A stretch of DNA of 53,920 bases. Source: a bacterium. Lineage in GTDB: Bacteria > Sysuimicrobiota > Sysuimicrobiia > Sysuimicrobiales > Segetimicrobiaceae. The position numbers were made by a program, and so were the translations under genes. The stretch lies in the NCBI GenBank assembly GCA_035691305.1, contig DASSJF010000019.1, positions 1 to 53,920 of the forward strand. Direction: 5' to 3'. Below are positions 42,611-50,941 of this stretch, piece after piece (within the stretch, counting starts at the first letter, position 1; each line of letters starts with the position of its first letter). Below the pieces are notes generated by a model. It did no database searches. It was given only the letters and a program-made list of their open reading frames with translations, and was not told the DNA's origin.

Positions 42611-43801
42611 ATGGCTCGGACGATTTCGGTCGAGGTGGTCTACCGGGGTATCTTCCAGACCAACCTCGCCAAGAACATCTGCCGCGGCATCGTGCTCGCG
42701 GCACGCAAGGAAGGCAAGATCGGGATCGCCTTCGGCCGCTACGGCGACTCGCCGCAGCGTAACGGCATCCCCGCGAAGAACTTCGCGATCGTCTCTCCGG
42801 ACGAGGAAGAGCTGCAGCTCAGCATGGCGCAGTACGAGCCGGCCGAGACCGACATCACGATCAACCTCGACGACATGCTCTGCAAGGGCGTCGAGTCGTG
42901 GGCCTGGTACGGTCTGCAGCCGATCAACGAGAAAGTGCGCGAGAACGGCGTGCTGATTGTGACCTCGACGCTGCCGGCGGACCAGATCGTCAAGTTCTGC
43001 CACACCAGGAAGACGCCCTACCGCGTGGCCGTGCTGCCGGCGCTCCCGAGCTTCTCCGGCCTCTGGGTCTACAAGGACGACCACACCGACGTGCGGGTGC
43101 TCGGCTCGCTGCCGAAGCTGTGCCCCGAGCTCGTCAGCGTCGACGCGATGCTGGCCGCGGTGAAGGAAGAGTGGAAGGACGATCTCAAGGTCGCGTCGGC
43201 CCGGCGCGCCTACGAGTCGATCGAGGGGCAGACCGTGCCGGCCGGCCGGGGCAACCCCGAGGTGCCGTACAAGTTCGATCTACCCGGCTGGACGAAGATG
43301 CGCGAGGGCGTGACGATCGACAGCATGACCCTCGGCGAGCCGATCAAGTTCGGCGACCAAGTCGGCGGCTACCGCCCGGCGCGCAACCCGTACTTCAAAA
43401 AGTACTCCACGCGCACCATGCGCCCGGTCGTCGACTTCGACAAGTGCATCAAGTGCACGCTGTGCTGGCTGCAGTGCCCCGACTCCTGCTTCGACGTGAC
43501 GCCCGACCAGACGTACGACCTCAACGCCGAGGCGTGTTGCGGCTGCGGCGTCTGCGAGGCGGTCTGTCCCGTCGACGACTGCATCACGATGGTCAACGAG
43601 CAGGCCTTCGCGGACAACAAGAGCCAGTGGGAAGCGTACAAGACCGACAAGAAGACGTACGCGAAGTGGGTGCAGAGCAAGATCCAGGACCGGCCCGAGC
43701 GGTCGCACGGGTTCCGGTACAAGGGCCAGTACCAGCAGGAACTCGCCCAGGCGGAGGGCCCGGGCGCGGGCCGGGCCGGGCTGTCCGGAGGTGAGGAATA
43801 G
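42611..43801 (+). CDS. 2-oxoacid:ferredoxin oxidoreductase, fused gamma-delta subunit
   Basis: A 396-residue fusion. Residues about 5-190 form the gamma domain of PFOR-type enzymes. Residues about 265-330 form the ferredoxin-like delta domain with two [4Fe-4S] motifs: Cys279/282/285/289 and Cys309/312/315/319. A further 65-residue Lys/Tyr-rich tail follows. Gamma and delta are fused in this way in oxalate oxidoreductase, which makes CO2 and low-potential electrons from oxalate, but fusion also occurs elsewhere. GGAGGAG precedes the ATG at 42611. The alpha gene overlaps its stop by one base. Electrons go from TPP through these clusters to ferredoxin. Confidence 0.87.
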   Translation: MARTISVEVVYRGIFQTNLAKNICRGIVLAARKEGKIGIAFGRYGDSPQRNGIPAKNFAIVSPDEEELQLSMAQYEPAETDITINLDDMLCKGVESWAWYGLQPINEKVRENGVLIVTSTLPADQIVKFCHTRKTPYRVAVLPALPSFSGLWVYKDDHTDVRVLGSLPKLCPELVSVDAMLAAVKEEWKDDLKVASARRAYESIEGQTVPAGRGNPEVPYKFDLPGWTKMREGVTIDSMTLGEPIKFGDQVGGYRPARNPYFKKYSTRTMRPVVDFDKCIKCTLCWLQCPDSCFDVTPDQTYDLNAEACCGCGVCEAVCPVDDCITMVNEQAFADNKSQWEAYKTDKKTYAKWVQSKIQDRPERSHGFRYKGQYQQELAQAEGPGAGRAGLSGGEE

Positions 43802-45033
43802 TGGACGCGGATAGCGCAACCGCCACCCGCACCGCGGTTGCCGAGCAGGAGGCGCTGATCAGCGGGAGCGAGGCCGTCGCCGTCGCCTCCAAACTCGCGG
43901 ACGTCGACGTCGTCACGGCCTACCCGATCCGGCCGTACGATACGATGATGCAGTTCGTGGCGAAGCAGATCGCCAACGGCGAACAGGACGCCGAGTACAT
44001 CGTCGCCGAGAGCGAGCACAGCCAGTTCGAGATCGCCAAGCACGCCAACGTCACCGGCGCCCGCACGTTGTGCGGCTCGAGCGGCGTCGGCTGGTGCTAC
44101 GCGTTCGAGGCGATCGCGGTCACGCCAGCACTGCGGCTGCCGATGCTGGCGATGGTCGGCAACCGCGCGCTCGACGACCCGGGCGCCTTCGGCACCGAGC
44201 ACAACGACGCGCTGGCCGCCCGCGACCTCGGGTGGATGCACATCTGGGTCGACACCGCGCAGGAGGCGCTCGACACTACGCTGATCGCCTACCGCGTCGC
44301 GGAGGACCGGCGGGTCTTTCTGCCGTGCGCCATCAGCACGGACGGAGCGTTCCTCACCCACTCGCAGTCGCTGGTCAAGATCCCGCCGAAGGCGTGGGTG
44401 GACGAGTTCCTCCCCAAGTATGACCGCCGGGACCTCCGGTTCCATCCCGACAACCCGATCACGATCGCCCCGCAGGTCAACGAAGACTGGCTGATGGAGA
44501 TCCGCCGCCAGACCGACGCGGCGATGCGCAACGCGCGCACGGTGGTCGAGGAGGCCTACCGTGACTTTGAGCGGATCTTCCATCGCGGCTACGGCAATCC
44601 GTTCTTCGAGGAGTACATGACCGACGACGCCGAGATCGTGCTCGTCGGCATGGGCACGCTCTCGATGCCGGTGAAGGTCGCGGTCCGCAAGATGCGCGAG
44701 AAAGGCGAGAAGGTCGGGTTCGTGCGCATCCGGTGGTTCCGGCCGTTCGACTACGAGCGGTTCGGGGCGCTGCTCTCGCGGTTCGCCGCGATCGGCGTCG
44801 CGGACCGGGACTTCTCGATGGGCTCGCCCTTCAACAGCGGCGTCGTCGCGAACGAGGTCCGCGCCGCGCTGTACAACCAGCCGAAGCACCCGCCGGTGGT
44901 GAGCTTCATCACCGGGCTCGGCGGCCGGGAGGTCACGATTCCCGGCATCCGGGAGATGTTCGAGCACACGCGCAAGGCGGCCGAAGCCGGCCGCGCGCCC
45001 AACGACACGCTGTGGATCGGCGTGCGGGCCTAA
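43801..45033 (+). CDS. 2-oxoacid:ferredoxin oxidoreductase, alpha subunit (oxalate-type active site suggested)
   Basis: A 410-residue alpha subunit with the pyrimidine-binding TPP domain at the N-terminus and domain II at the C-terminus. In pyruvate enzymes the substrate loop reads YPITPSS; here it is YPIRPYD with Arg44 in place of Thr. The second site residue is conserved (NRAL, Arg122) but followed by DDPGAFGTEHND rather than the usual SAP segment. Added positive charge at the Thr position is what is described for oxalate oxidoreductase, which must bind a dianion. The start is a GTG overlapping the gamma-delta stop (TAGTG). Enzyme class is firm; oxalate specificity is inference at about even odds. 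Confidence 0.87.
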   Translation: MDADSATATRTAVAEQEALISGSEAVAVASKLADVDVVTAYPIRPYDTMMQFVAKQIANGEQDAEYIVAESEHSQFEIAKHANVTGARTLCGSSGVGWCYAFEAIAVTPALRLPMLAMVGNRALDDPGAFGTEHNDALAARDLGWMHIWVDTAQEALDTTLIAYRVAEDRRVFLPCAISTDGAFLTHSQSLVKIPPKAWVDEFLPKYDRRDLRFHPDNPITIAPQVNEDWLMEIRRQTDAAMRNARTVVEEAYRDFERIFHRGYGNPFFEEYMTDDAEIVLVGMGTLSMPVKVAVRKMREKGEKVGFVRIRWFRPFDYERFGALLSRFAAIGVADRDFSMGSPFNSGVVANEVRAALYNQPKHPPVVSFITGLGGREVTIPGIREMFEHTRKAAEAGRAPNDTLWIGVRA

Positions 45034-45051
45034 CCAGGGAGGGGACGAGCA

Positions 45052-46080
45052 ATGGACAGTCCTGAACTCACGGCGATGCCCATTCCGGTGCTGGAGCCGA
45101 TCAAGGGCGTCAAGCGCGCGCCGCTCGAGGAGTACTTCACCTCCGGCCACCGCACGTGCCAGGGATGCGAGTCGGCACTCGTGATGAAGCTGATGGTGAA
45201 GGCCGCGGGACCGCGCACGGTCGTCCTCGGCAGCACGGGCTGCATGTACGTCGCAAACACGACCTACTACAGCACGCCCTGGGTCGTGCCGTGGATGCAC
45301 ACGCAGCTCGGCTCGTCCGGCTCCGCGGCGGTCGGCACCGCGGCCGGCTACACCGCGCTGATGCGCAAGGGCCGGATCAAGAAGGAGCCGATCAACATCA
45401 TCTCGTTCTGCGGCGACGGCGGCGGGGCGGACATGGGGCTGTCCGCGATCTCCGCGGCGCTGCAGCACGTCGACTACAATCACCTGATTCTCCTGTACGA
45501 CAACGAGTCGTACGCCAACACCGACATTCAGGCCTCCGGCAGCACCCCGTACGGCGCGCACACGACGTTCTCGCCGCCCGGCAAGGCAAAGCGGATTCTC
45601 CACAAGCGCTGGAAGAAGAACATGGCCGCGATGCTGGCGGCGGGGCATCCCGAGTGTAAGTACGTCGGCACGGTCGACGCGTCGTACGCCGTCGACTTCA
45701 TGAACCGTATCCGCAAGGCGCTCAGCATCGGCGGGCCCACGTTCATCCATTCGCTGGACCCCTGCCCGAAAGGCTGGGACTACGATCCGATGCTCTCGCA
45801 CGAGCTCGGCGAGCTCGCCGTGCTGTCGGGCGTGTGGCCGCTGTTCGAAGTCGAGAATCACGTGCTCAAGCTCTACGGCAAGAGCAAGGCGATCGTCGAG
45901 GGGCGCCAGAAGCGGTTGCCGGTGCGAGATTACCTCCTCAAGCAGGGCCGGTTCGCGCACTTCACCGAAGACGACCTCGACTACTTCCAGGCCAAAATCG
46001 ACGACATGTGGACGAAGTGGCTCGTGCCGGGCGTGCTGCCGTTTGCGACCGAGGTGTTGAACGACAAGCCGCCCGCCTGA
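45052..46080 (+). CDS. 2-oxoacid:ferredoxin oxidoreductase, beta subunit
   Basis: A 342-residue beta subunit that binds the TPP diphosphate and one [4Fe-4S] cluster. Cluster ligands are Cys36 and Cys39 (HRTCQGCESAL), Cys64 (STGCMY) and a late Cys in SLDPCPKGWD. The TPP motif is FCGDGGGADMGLSAI, ending in LLYDNESYANT. The region STPYGAHTTFSPPG is the conserved substrate-side loop. GGGAGGGG lies before the ATG, 18 nt after alpha. It closes the three-gene set. Confidence 0.92.
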   Translation: MDSPELTAMPIPVLEPIKGVKRAPLEEYFTSGHRTCQGCESALVMKLMVKAAGPRTVVLGSTGCMYVANTTYYSTPWVVPWMHTQLGSSGSAAVGTAAGYTALMRKGRIKKEPINIISFCGDGGGADMGLSAISAALQHVDYNHLILLYDNESYANTDIQASGSTPYGAHTTFSPPGKAKRILHKRWKKNMAAMLAAGHPECKYVGTVDASYAVDFMNRIRKALSIGGPTFIHSLDPCPKGWDYDPMLSHELGELAVLSGVWPLFEVENHVLKLYGKSKAIVEGRQKRLPVRDYLLKQGRFAHFTEDDLDYFQAKIDDMWTKWLVPGVLPFATEVLNDKPPA

Positions 46081-46367
46081 TGTCTCGCCGCCGCAAGGCG
46101 GGAGGCCGCGGGTGTGGACCGCCGTGGCGCCGAGGGGCCACGAAACTGGAGAACGGTCCGGCCCCCACAACTGAATAGTGCGTGATGCGGCAACCACGAC
46201 GTGACCGCATGATCGCCGTGTTCGAAGGGCTTCCGCGCGACGTCCGGGGGGACCAAGAGTTTCTTCCGGCTCGACGGGAGCCCTTTGACGCTCCGGGGGG
46301 ACGCGGCCTGGTCCGGAGACGGAGGGGCGGCGCAAGCGGGGCGGCGGGACGCACGCCCGCTGTTGCC
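46081..46367 (+). other. Non-coding stretch after the oxidoreductase operon
   Basis: About 290 bases without a convincing gene. A 32-codon frame starts at an ATG overlapping the beta-subunit stop (46080) and begins MSRRRKAGGRGCGPPWRRG; it has no family resemblance and is probably chance. I see a weak GC hairpin near 46120-46140 but no U-tract, so no clear terminator. Confidence 0.4.
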
Positions 46368-46396
46368 TTGACAGGCGTCCGATCGGTTGCTAGGTA
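46368..46396 (+). promoter_or_regulatory. Promoter of the rhodanese gene
   Basis: Perfect TTGACA (46368-46373), 17-bp spacer, TAGGTA (46391-46396). The start is expected near 46403, giving a leader of about 245 nt before the rhodanese ATG. Confidence 0.75.
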
Positions 46397-46406
46397 CTAG
46401 GTGACC

Positions 46407-46472
46407 ATGACACGCGTGCGATCGGCGTACGTTCCTCGTCAATGTATCTGTCCTGAGCGGAGGCCGGACTAG
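46407..46472 (+). CDS. Candidate Cys-containing leader peptide of the rhodanese gene
   Basis: A 21-codon frame beginning with ATG about 4 nt into the predicted transcript (an in-frame GTG at 46401 is even closer) and ending in TAG. The peptide starts MTRVRSAYVPRQ and has Cys13-Ile-Cys15-Pro. In mycobacteria and other actinobacteria, leaderless short ORFs with Cys codons lie upstream of cysA2/rhodanese and other sulfur genes and act as cysteine-responsive attenuators. The same arrangement here is the reason for the call. There are only two Cys codons, fewer than in the mycobacterial examples, so this is a candidate only. Confidence 0.5.
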   Translation: MTRVRSAYVPRQCICPERRPD

Positions 46473-46527
46473 CCTTCGCCGGGACCGACGATCCCCCGTC
46501 TGTCCCTCGCTCGGCGGTTTTCGAAGG
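46473..46527 (+). terminator. Hairpin directly after the leader peptide (possible attenuator)
   Basis: CCTTCG (46473-46478) can pair with CGAAGG (46522-46527). Inside, CGCCG (46477-46481) can pair with CGGCG (46512-46516), with GGAC/GTCC and GAC/GTC helices further in. The inner version is followed by GTTTTCG, so it could terminate; the outer one would include that U-run. The hairpin begins at the base after the leader stop, so a ribosome reaching the stop would melt it. From 46528 to 46646 I see only a small stem (GGAAA/TTTCC) next to AGGAGG. Confidence 0.4.
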
Positions 46528-46646
46528 TACCCTGACGGTCCGGTCTCCGCGCCTACGTTGCCGGGGCGGCGGGTTCGTCCGGCGTCGAGGTCACGCGCGC
46601 CGGCGCCCGTGCGGAAACCTGCGATTTCCCAAGGAGGAATGAATCG

Positions 46647-47507
46647 ATGCCACACGGCTACGCGCAGGACGTGCTGGTGGAGACCGGCTGGCTCGCGGAG
46701 CACCTTGACGATCCGGCCGTCCGAATCGCCGAGATCTCCGAGGATACGACGCTCTACGGGCAGGGCCACATCCCGGGGGCGGTGCACTTCAACTGGCAGT
46801 CGCAGTTACAAGATCCGGTCCGCCGGGACTGGATCGATCAGGGGCAGGTCGAGGCGCTGCTCGGCGGGCACGGGGTCGGCAACGGCACGACGCTGGTGCT
46901 GTACGGCGACAAGAACAACTGGTTCGCGACGTATACGTTCTGGCTGTTCACGATGTACGGCGCGGACAGGCTGCGCGTGTTGAACGGCGGCCGGGCGAGA
47001 TGGATCGCGGAAGGCCGGGAGCTCACGACCGAAGTGCCCGCGCATCCCAAGGCCCGGTACCGTGCCAAGCCGGCCGATCAGAGCATCCGGGCGTTCCGCG
47101 ACCAGGTGCTGGCCGCGATCGGCAAGTCCGCGCTCGTAGACGTGCGCTCGCCGCAGGAGTACAGCGGCGAGTTGATCGCGATGCCGGCCTACCCGCAGGA
47201 GGGCGCGCAGCGCGGCGGCCACATCCCGAGCGCCCAGAGCATCCCGTGGGGGCAGAACGTGCGCGACGATGGGACGTTCAAGTCGCCGGACGAACTGAAG
47301 AAGCTCTACGAGGGGAAGGGCGTCACGCCGGATAAGCCGGTGATCGCCTATTGCCGGATCGGCGAGCGCTCGTCGCTCACGTGGTTCACGTTGAAGTACC
47401 TGCTCGGGTACCCCAACGTCCGGAACTACGACGGCTCGTGGACCGAGTGGGGCAGCCTCGTCGGGGCGCCGATCGAGAAGCCGGCCTCGGAGTCCGTGAA
47501 GCGGTAG
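46647..47507 (+). CDS. Thiosulfate sulfurtransferase (rhodanese), CysA/SseA type
   Basis: A 286-residue two-domain rhodanese that moves sulfane sulfur from thiosulfate to an acceptor. The inactive N-terminal domain is residues about 8-125. The C-terminal domain holds the active-site loop C236-R-I-G-E-R-S, a perfect match to thiosulfate-specific enzymes. [23 protein letters not shown] and the final [15 protein letters not shown] are also typical. AGGAGG lies 9 nt before the ATG. The long leader with a Cys-containing short ORF suggests cysteine- or sulfur-dependent control, as for actinobacterial cysA2. Confidence 0.94.
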   Translation: MPHGYAQDVLVETGWLAEHLDDPAVRIAEISEDTTLYGQGHIPGAVHFNWQSQLQDPVRRDWIDQGQVEALLGGHGVGNGTTLVLYGDKNNWFATYTFWLFTMYGADRLRVLNGGRARWIAEGRELTTEVPAHPKARYRAKPADQSIRAFRDQVLAAIGKSALVDVRSPQEYSGELIAMPAYPQEGAQRGGHIPSAQSIPWGQNVRDDGTFKSPDELKKLYEGKGVTPDKPVIAYCRIGERSSLTWFTLKYLLGYPNVRNYDGSWTEWGSLVGAPIEKPASESVKR

Positions 47508-47537
47508 GGGAGCCCGGGCGATCGAGGGATGGGGGGC

Positions 47538-47559
47538 GGGGGCGGCGAAGGCCGCCCCC
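47538..47559 (+). terminator. GC hairpin after the rhodanese gene
   Basis: A perfect 9-bp stem GGGGGCGGC / GCCGCCCCC with a GAAG loop, 30 nt past the rhodanese stop and 32 nt before mscL. The U-tract is poor (CCGCGTTATC), so termination would be partial. Confidence 0.5.
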
Positions 47560-47590
47560 GCCGCGTTATCACAAACGAGGAGGGCCTACG

Positions 47591-48028
47591 GTGCTCAAGG
47601 AGTTTCGCGAGTTCCTGATGCGGGGCAACGTGGTAGACATGGCGGTCGGCTTCATCGTCGGCGTGGCGTTCGGCCGGGTCGTTACGTCGCTGGTCAACGA
47701 TATCATCATGCCGCCGGTCGGTCTCGCGCTCAAGGGCATCGACTTCGCCAATCTGTTCATCGCGCTGCGCGGCGGGCCGTACCCGTCGCTCGCTGCGGCA
47801 AAGGCCGCCGGCGCTCCGACGATCAACTACGGCGTCTTCATCAACACCGTCGCGGATTTTGTGATCGTCGCGGCGGTGATCTTCCTGCTGGTGCGGTCGA
47901 TCAACCGCCTGCATCCGGCGCCGCCCGCCGCCGCGCCGGCAACCCGCGAGTGTCCGTACTGTCTGTCGCAGATCCCGGTGAAGGCGCGGCGCTGCGCCTA
48001 CTGCACTTCGGAGTTGCAGCCCGCCTGA
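47591..48028 (+). CDS. mscL: Large-conductance mechanosensitive channel with C-terminal zinc ribbon
   Basis: MscL opens under membrane tension to release solutes in osmotic downshock. The 145 residues start with [27 protein letters not shown] (N-terminal helix and TM1, about 14-40). A periplasmic loop follows, then TM2 (about 79-103, [20 protein letters not shown]). After a Pro/Ala linker comes a zinc-ribbon: Cys121-x2-Cys124 and Cys135-x2-Cys138. E. coli MscL ends in a cytoplasmic helix instead. The start is a GTG with GGAGG 7 nt upstream. The proS promoter lies in its last codons. Confidence 0.93.
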   Translation: MLKEFREFLMRGNVVDMAVGFIVGVAFGRVVTSLVNDIIMPPVGLALKGIDFANLFIALRGGPYPSLAAAKAAGAPTINYGVFINTVADFVIVAAVIFLLVRSINRLHPAPPAAAPATRECPYCLSQIPVKARRCAYCTSELQPA

Positions 48029-48043
48029 CGCGCGTGCTAGAAT
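48014..48043 (+). promoter_or_regulatory. Promoter of proS
   Basis: TTGCAG (48014-48019), 18-bp spacer, TAGAAT (48038-48043); the -35 lies in the end of mscL. The -35 sequence is the same as that of the R3H ATPase promoter. Start expected near 48050. Confidence 0.65.
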
Positions 48044-48058
48044 CGCCGTGTTCCAGAG

Positions 48059-48087
48059 GCCTCCCCGTCCCCGGGGGACGTGGAGGC
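48059..48087 (+). terminator. Terminator-like hairpin in the proS leader
   Basis: GCCTCC (48059-48064) pairs with GGAGGC (48082-48087), one C/T mismatch, then CGTCC with GGACG around a 5-nt loop. TTCGTTATTGCTT follows. It lies between the promoter and the gene. In the frame of proS the 5' arm spells Pro-Pro-Arg-Pro (CCT CCC CGT CCC, 48060-48071). Confidence 0.55.
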
Positions 48088-48116
48088 TTCGTTATTGCTT
48101 ACGCGGAGGCGCCGTG

Positions 48117-49577
48117 ATGTCGCGGCCGGCCGCTCGTCCCGAGGATGAGCGTGAGTTCGTCAAAGAGATTCCCTCGAAGGCCGAGCACTTTTCCGACTGG
48201 TACACCGCCGTCGTGCTCAAGGCCGAGCTGGCGGACTACTCGCCGGTCCGCGGCTGCATCGTGGTCCGGCCCTACGGCTACGCGATTTGGGAGCAGATTC
48301 AGCAGGGTCTCGATCGCCGGTTCAAGGCCACGGGCCACGTCAACGCGTACTTTCCACTGTTCATCCCGCGCAGCTTCCTCGAGCGCGAGGCGAAGCACGT
48401 CGAAGGGTTCGCGCCCGAGGTCGCGTGGGTCACCCGCGGCGGCGGGGAGGAGTTGAGCGAGCCGCTCGCAGTCCGTCCGACGTCCGAGACCGTGATCGGG
48501 CACATGTACGCGCGATGGATCCGCTCCTACCGCGACCTGCCCGTGCTGATCAACCAGTGGTGCAACGTGGTGCGCTGGGAGAAGGCGACGCGGCCGTTCC
48601 TGCGTACGATGGAGTTCCTCTGGCAGGAGGGGCACACCGCGCACCGGACCGCGGACGAAGCGGAGGCCGAGGCGCGCCAGATGCTGGAGGTCTACCGCGA
48701 CTTCGCCGAAACCGACGCGGCGATCCCCGTGCTCTCGGGGCGCAAGCCCGAGAGCGAAAAGTTTCCTGGCGCGGAGCGCTCGTACACGATCGAGGCGCTG
48801 ATGCCCGACGGACAGGCGCTGCAGTCGGGCACCTCCCACAACCTCGGCCAGAACTTCGCGCGGGCGTTCGACATCAAGTTCCTCGACAGCGACAACGTCG
48901 AAAAGCACGCCTACACCACCTCGTGGGGGGTGAGCTGGCGGATCTTCGGCGGAATGATCATGGTCCACGGCGACGACCGCGGCCTGGTGGTGCCGCCCGC
49001 GCTCGCACCGTTTCAGGCGGTCGTCGTGCCGATCCTGACCGGACCGAAGCGCGACGACGTGCTGGCCGCGGCGCGCGACCTCACGAAGCGGCTGAGCGCG
49101 ACCGCGCGCGTGCGGCTCGACGACCGCACGGAAGTCACGCCCGGCTGGAAGTACAATGACTGGGAGATGCGCGGCGTGCCGCTGCGGGTCGAGATCGGGC
49201 CGCGCGATCTGGCGCAGCAGCAGGTGGTGCTCGCGCCGCGCGCCGGGGGCGCGAAGCGGACGGCGCCGCTCGACGGGCTCGACCGGGCGGTGCCCGCCGC
49301 GCTCGCGGAGGTCCAGCGCGCGCTCTTCGATCAGGCCCGGGCCTACCTCGACGCCCACATCGTCCCGGCTTCGTCGCTAGCCGAGCTGGTCGAGGCGGTC
49401 GCCGCCCGGCGCGGGTTTGTGCGCGCGGTGTGGTGCGGCTCGGCCGCGTGCGAGCAGTCGATCCGCAAGGCCAGCGGGGCATCGCCGCGCGTCATCACCG
49501 AGGAGCGCGCGGGCGGACCGTGCATCGCCTGCGGCGCCGCGGGCAAAGATGTCGTCTACTTCGCCCGCGCCTACTGA
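48117..49577 (+). CDS. proS: Prolyl-tRNA synthetase, archaeal/eukaryotic type (ProS type 3)
   Basis: Charges tRNA-Pro with proline. The 486 residues match the class IIa short form without the bacterial insertion editing domain: motif 2 region [30 protein letters not shown], motif 3 [13 protein letters not shown], and the C-terminal zinc-binding domain of this type (WCGSAAC, then CIAC, ending ...YFARAY). GGAGG lies 7 nt before the ATG at 48117; a GTG at 48048 in the same frame is almost at the transcription start and would add 23 residues, which I judge unlikely. The lack of an internal editing domain may be compensated by the YbaK-type deacylase encoded nearby. Confidence 0.95.
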   Translation: MSRPAARPEDEREFVKEIPSKAEHFSDWYTAVVLKAELADYSPVRGCIVVRPYGYAIWEQIQQGLDRRFKATGHVNAYFPLFIPRSFLEREAKHVEGFAPEVAWVTRGGGEELSEPLAVRPTSETVIGHMYARWIRSYRDLPVLINQWCNVVRWEKATRPFLRTMEFLWQEGHTAHRTADEAEAEARQMLEVYRDFAETDAAIPVLSGRKPESEKFPGAERSYTIEALMPDGQALQSGTSHNLGQNFARAFDIKFLDSDNVEKHAYTTSWGVSWRIFGGMIMVHGDDRGLVVPPALAPFQAVVVPILTGPKRDDVLAAARDLTKRLSATARVRLDDRTEVTPGWKYNDWEMRGVPLRVEIGPRDLAQQQVVLAPRAGGAKRTAPLDGLDRAVPAALAEVQRALFDQARAYLDAHIVPASSLAELVEAVAARRGFVRAVWCGSAACEQSIRKASGASPRVITEERAGGPCIACGAAGKDVVYFARAY

Positions 49578-50274
49578 GACCGCGGGCACGCCGCGCCGAG
49601 CGGGCCGCCGCTTTGTGGTGCTGCTCGCGATCGCGGCGGCCGCGGCGGCCGGCGCCGCCGTGTTGTGGGTGGCGCCGCCGCACACGCGCTCGCTGCGCGG
49701 CACGCCGGGCGCCGTCATCGGCGAGCCCGGCAGCCCCGTTCCGCCGGGCCTGATTCCGCCGGGTTCGGCCGGCGAGGTGAAACCCGTTCCGGCCCCCGCG
49801 TTTGCGCTGACCGTGCTGTCCCGCGGCGCGCCGCCGTCCTCGCCGTCCACCGGTCCGGCGGCCGCCGTCCCTGCGGCGGGGTCGCGTCTTGTGTTGTCCG
49901 CGCTGCGCGGCCACCCGGTCGTCGTCAATTTCTGGGGATCGTGGTGCGCCCCGTGCCGGGCCGAGATGCCGCTGCTCGTCAAAGCGTGGCACGCCTACGC
50001 GGCCCGCGGCGTGATGGTCGTCGGATTGGACGTCGACGATACGCCCGGTGAGGCGCGCCGGTTCCTGAACGAGTACGGCGTCGATTACCCGATCGTCACG
50101 GTGCCGGACGACCGGTTGCCGCGCGCCTACGGCGTGATCGGCCTCCCGACGACGGTCTTCGTCGACGCGTCGGGGATGATCCGCGCCCGGCAGCTCGGCG
50201 GTTTCGTCGGCGCGGACGGTGAGAAAACGCTCACGCAGCGGCTCGAAGCCCTGCTCGCGGCCGGTCGCCGCTAG
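49549..50274 (+). CDS. Membrane-anchored TlpA-like thiol-disulfide oxidoreductase
   Basis: A 241-residue protein. Residues about 20-42 are an N-terminal membrane anchor ([22 protein letters not shown]). After a Pro/Ala-rich linker comes a thioredoxin-fold domain with the active site [20 protein letters not shown] and the cis-Pro region GLPTTVFVD. TlpA/ResA/CcmG proteins reduce periplasmic disulfides, often those of apocytochrome c. It overlaps proS by 29 nt, and a cytochrome c gene follows 112 nt later, which fits a cytochrome maturation role. Confidence 0.88.
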   Translation: MSSTSPAPTETAGTPRRAGRRFVVLLAIAAAAAAGAAVLWVAPPHTRSLRGTPGAVIGEPGSPVPPGLIPPGSAGEVKPVPAPAFALTVLSRGAPPSSPSTGPAAAVPAAGSRLVLSALRGHPVVVNFWGSWCAPCRAEMPLLVKAWHAYAARGVMVVGLDVDDTPGEARRFLNEYGVDYPIVTVPDDRLPRAYGVIGLPTTVFVDASGMIRARQLGGFVGADGEKTLTQRLEALLAAGRR

Positions 50275-50289
50275 CACGGCCGTCGCCGA

Positions 50290-50308
50290 GCGCAGGGAAG
50301 TCCTGCGC
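50290..50308 (+). terminator. Short GC hairpin between tlpA-like and cytochrome genes
   Basis: GCGCAGG / CCTGCGC with a 5-nt loop, perfect 7-bp stem. No U-tract follows, so its role is unclear. The rest of the 112-bp gap shows only the ribosome site of the next gene and a weak TAAGAT. Confidence 0.3.
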
Positions 50309-50386
50309 CGCCGTCTAAGATCGTGTCCCGGAAACCCGCGCACGACTTTCGTGTGCCAATCCTCGCGTGACGATCGGGGGTGAGGG

Positions 50387-50941
50387 ATGTCTTCGCGCTC
50401 GCTGGCGGGGGCGCTGTTGCTCTTGTGTGCCGGCTTGACTGGGTGCACGGGGCGGCAGATCCAGTCGATGCGCGAACGCCCGGCGCAGGCGCCGGGCGGC
50501 CCCACCGCCGCGGGCACCGCCAAACCGTGGGAAGGGCCCGCCGTCGTCGCCAACAGCAACTATCCCAAGGACATCAACGCCGCGCGCCCGACGCCGCCGG
50601 CGCAGTTTGCCTCGATGAAGAACCCGCTGCCGCCGTCGCCGGACAACCTGGCGAAGGGCAAGGAGCTGTTCAACGCCAACTGCGCGCCCTGCCACGGCGC
50701 GAACGGGGCCGGCGACGGACCCGCCGCCGCCTCGCTCAACCCGAAGCCGGCCGATTTCCAGACGCCCATCCACCAGAAGCTGCCCGACGGCTACTGGTTC
50801 TGGCGGCTGTCGGTCGGCGGCACCGTGGCGCCGTTCAAAGACGTCGGCTCCGCGATGCCGCCGTGGGAAGGCGCGCTCGACGAGCAGCAGCGCTGGCTGA
50901 TCATTCTCTACGAGCACACGTTTTCAGCCCCGTCGAAGTGA
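50387..50941 (+). CDS. Lipoprotein cytochrome c
   Basis: A 184-residue exported heme protein. Residues 1-19 form a lipoprotein signal peptide with Cys20 as the lipid-anchored residue (GLTGC). The class I cytochrome c domain has one heme site C99-A-P-C-H103, a GAGDGPAA stretch, and Met157 (SAMPPW) as the likely second iron ligand. It probably carries electrons at the outer face of the membrane. GGGGTGAGGG lies before the ATG. The stop overlaps the next gene (GTGA). Confidence 0.92.
   Translation: MSSRSLAGALLLLCAGLTGCTGRQIQSMRERPAQAPGGPTAAGTAKPWEGPAVVANSNYPKDINAARPTPPAQFASMKNPLPPSPDNLAKGKELFNANCAPCHGANGAGDGPAAASLNPKPADFQTPIHQKLPDGYWFWRLSVGGTVAPFKDVGSAMPPWEGALDEQQRWLIILYEHTFSAPSK

Noticed and set aside
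42611-46080. Plain pyruvate:ferredoxin oxidoreductase
   Set aside because: Not excluded, but the YPIRPYD loop and fused gamma-delta make pyruvate less likely, so I left the substrate open.
46080-46178. A 32-codon gene overlapping the stop of the oxidoreductase beta subunit
   Set aside because: Low-complexity basic peptide without a family or a ribosome site; probably chance.
48014-48116. T-box in front of proS
   Set aside because: The leader is about 65 nt with a single hairpin and no T-box core.
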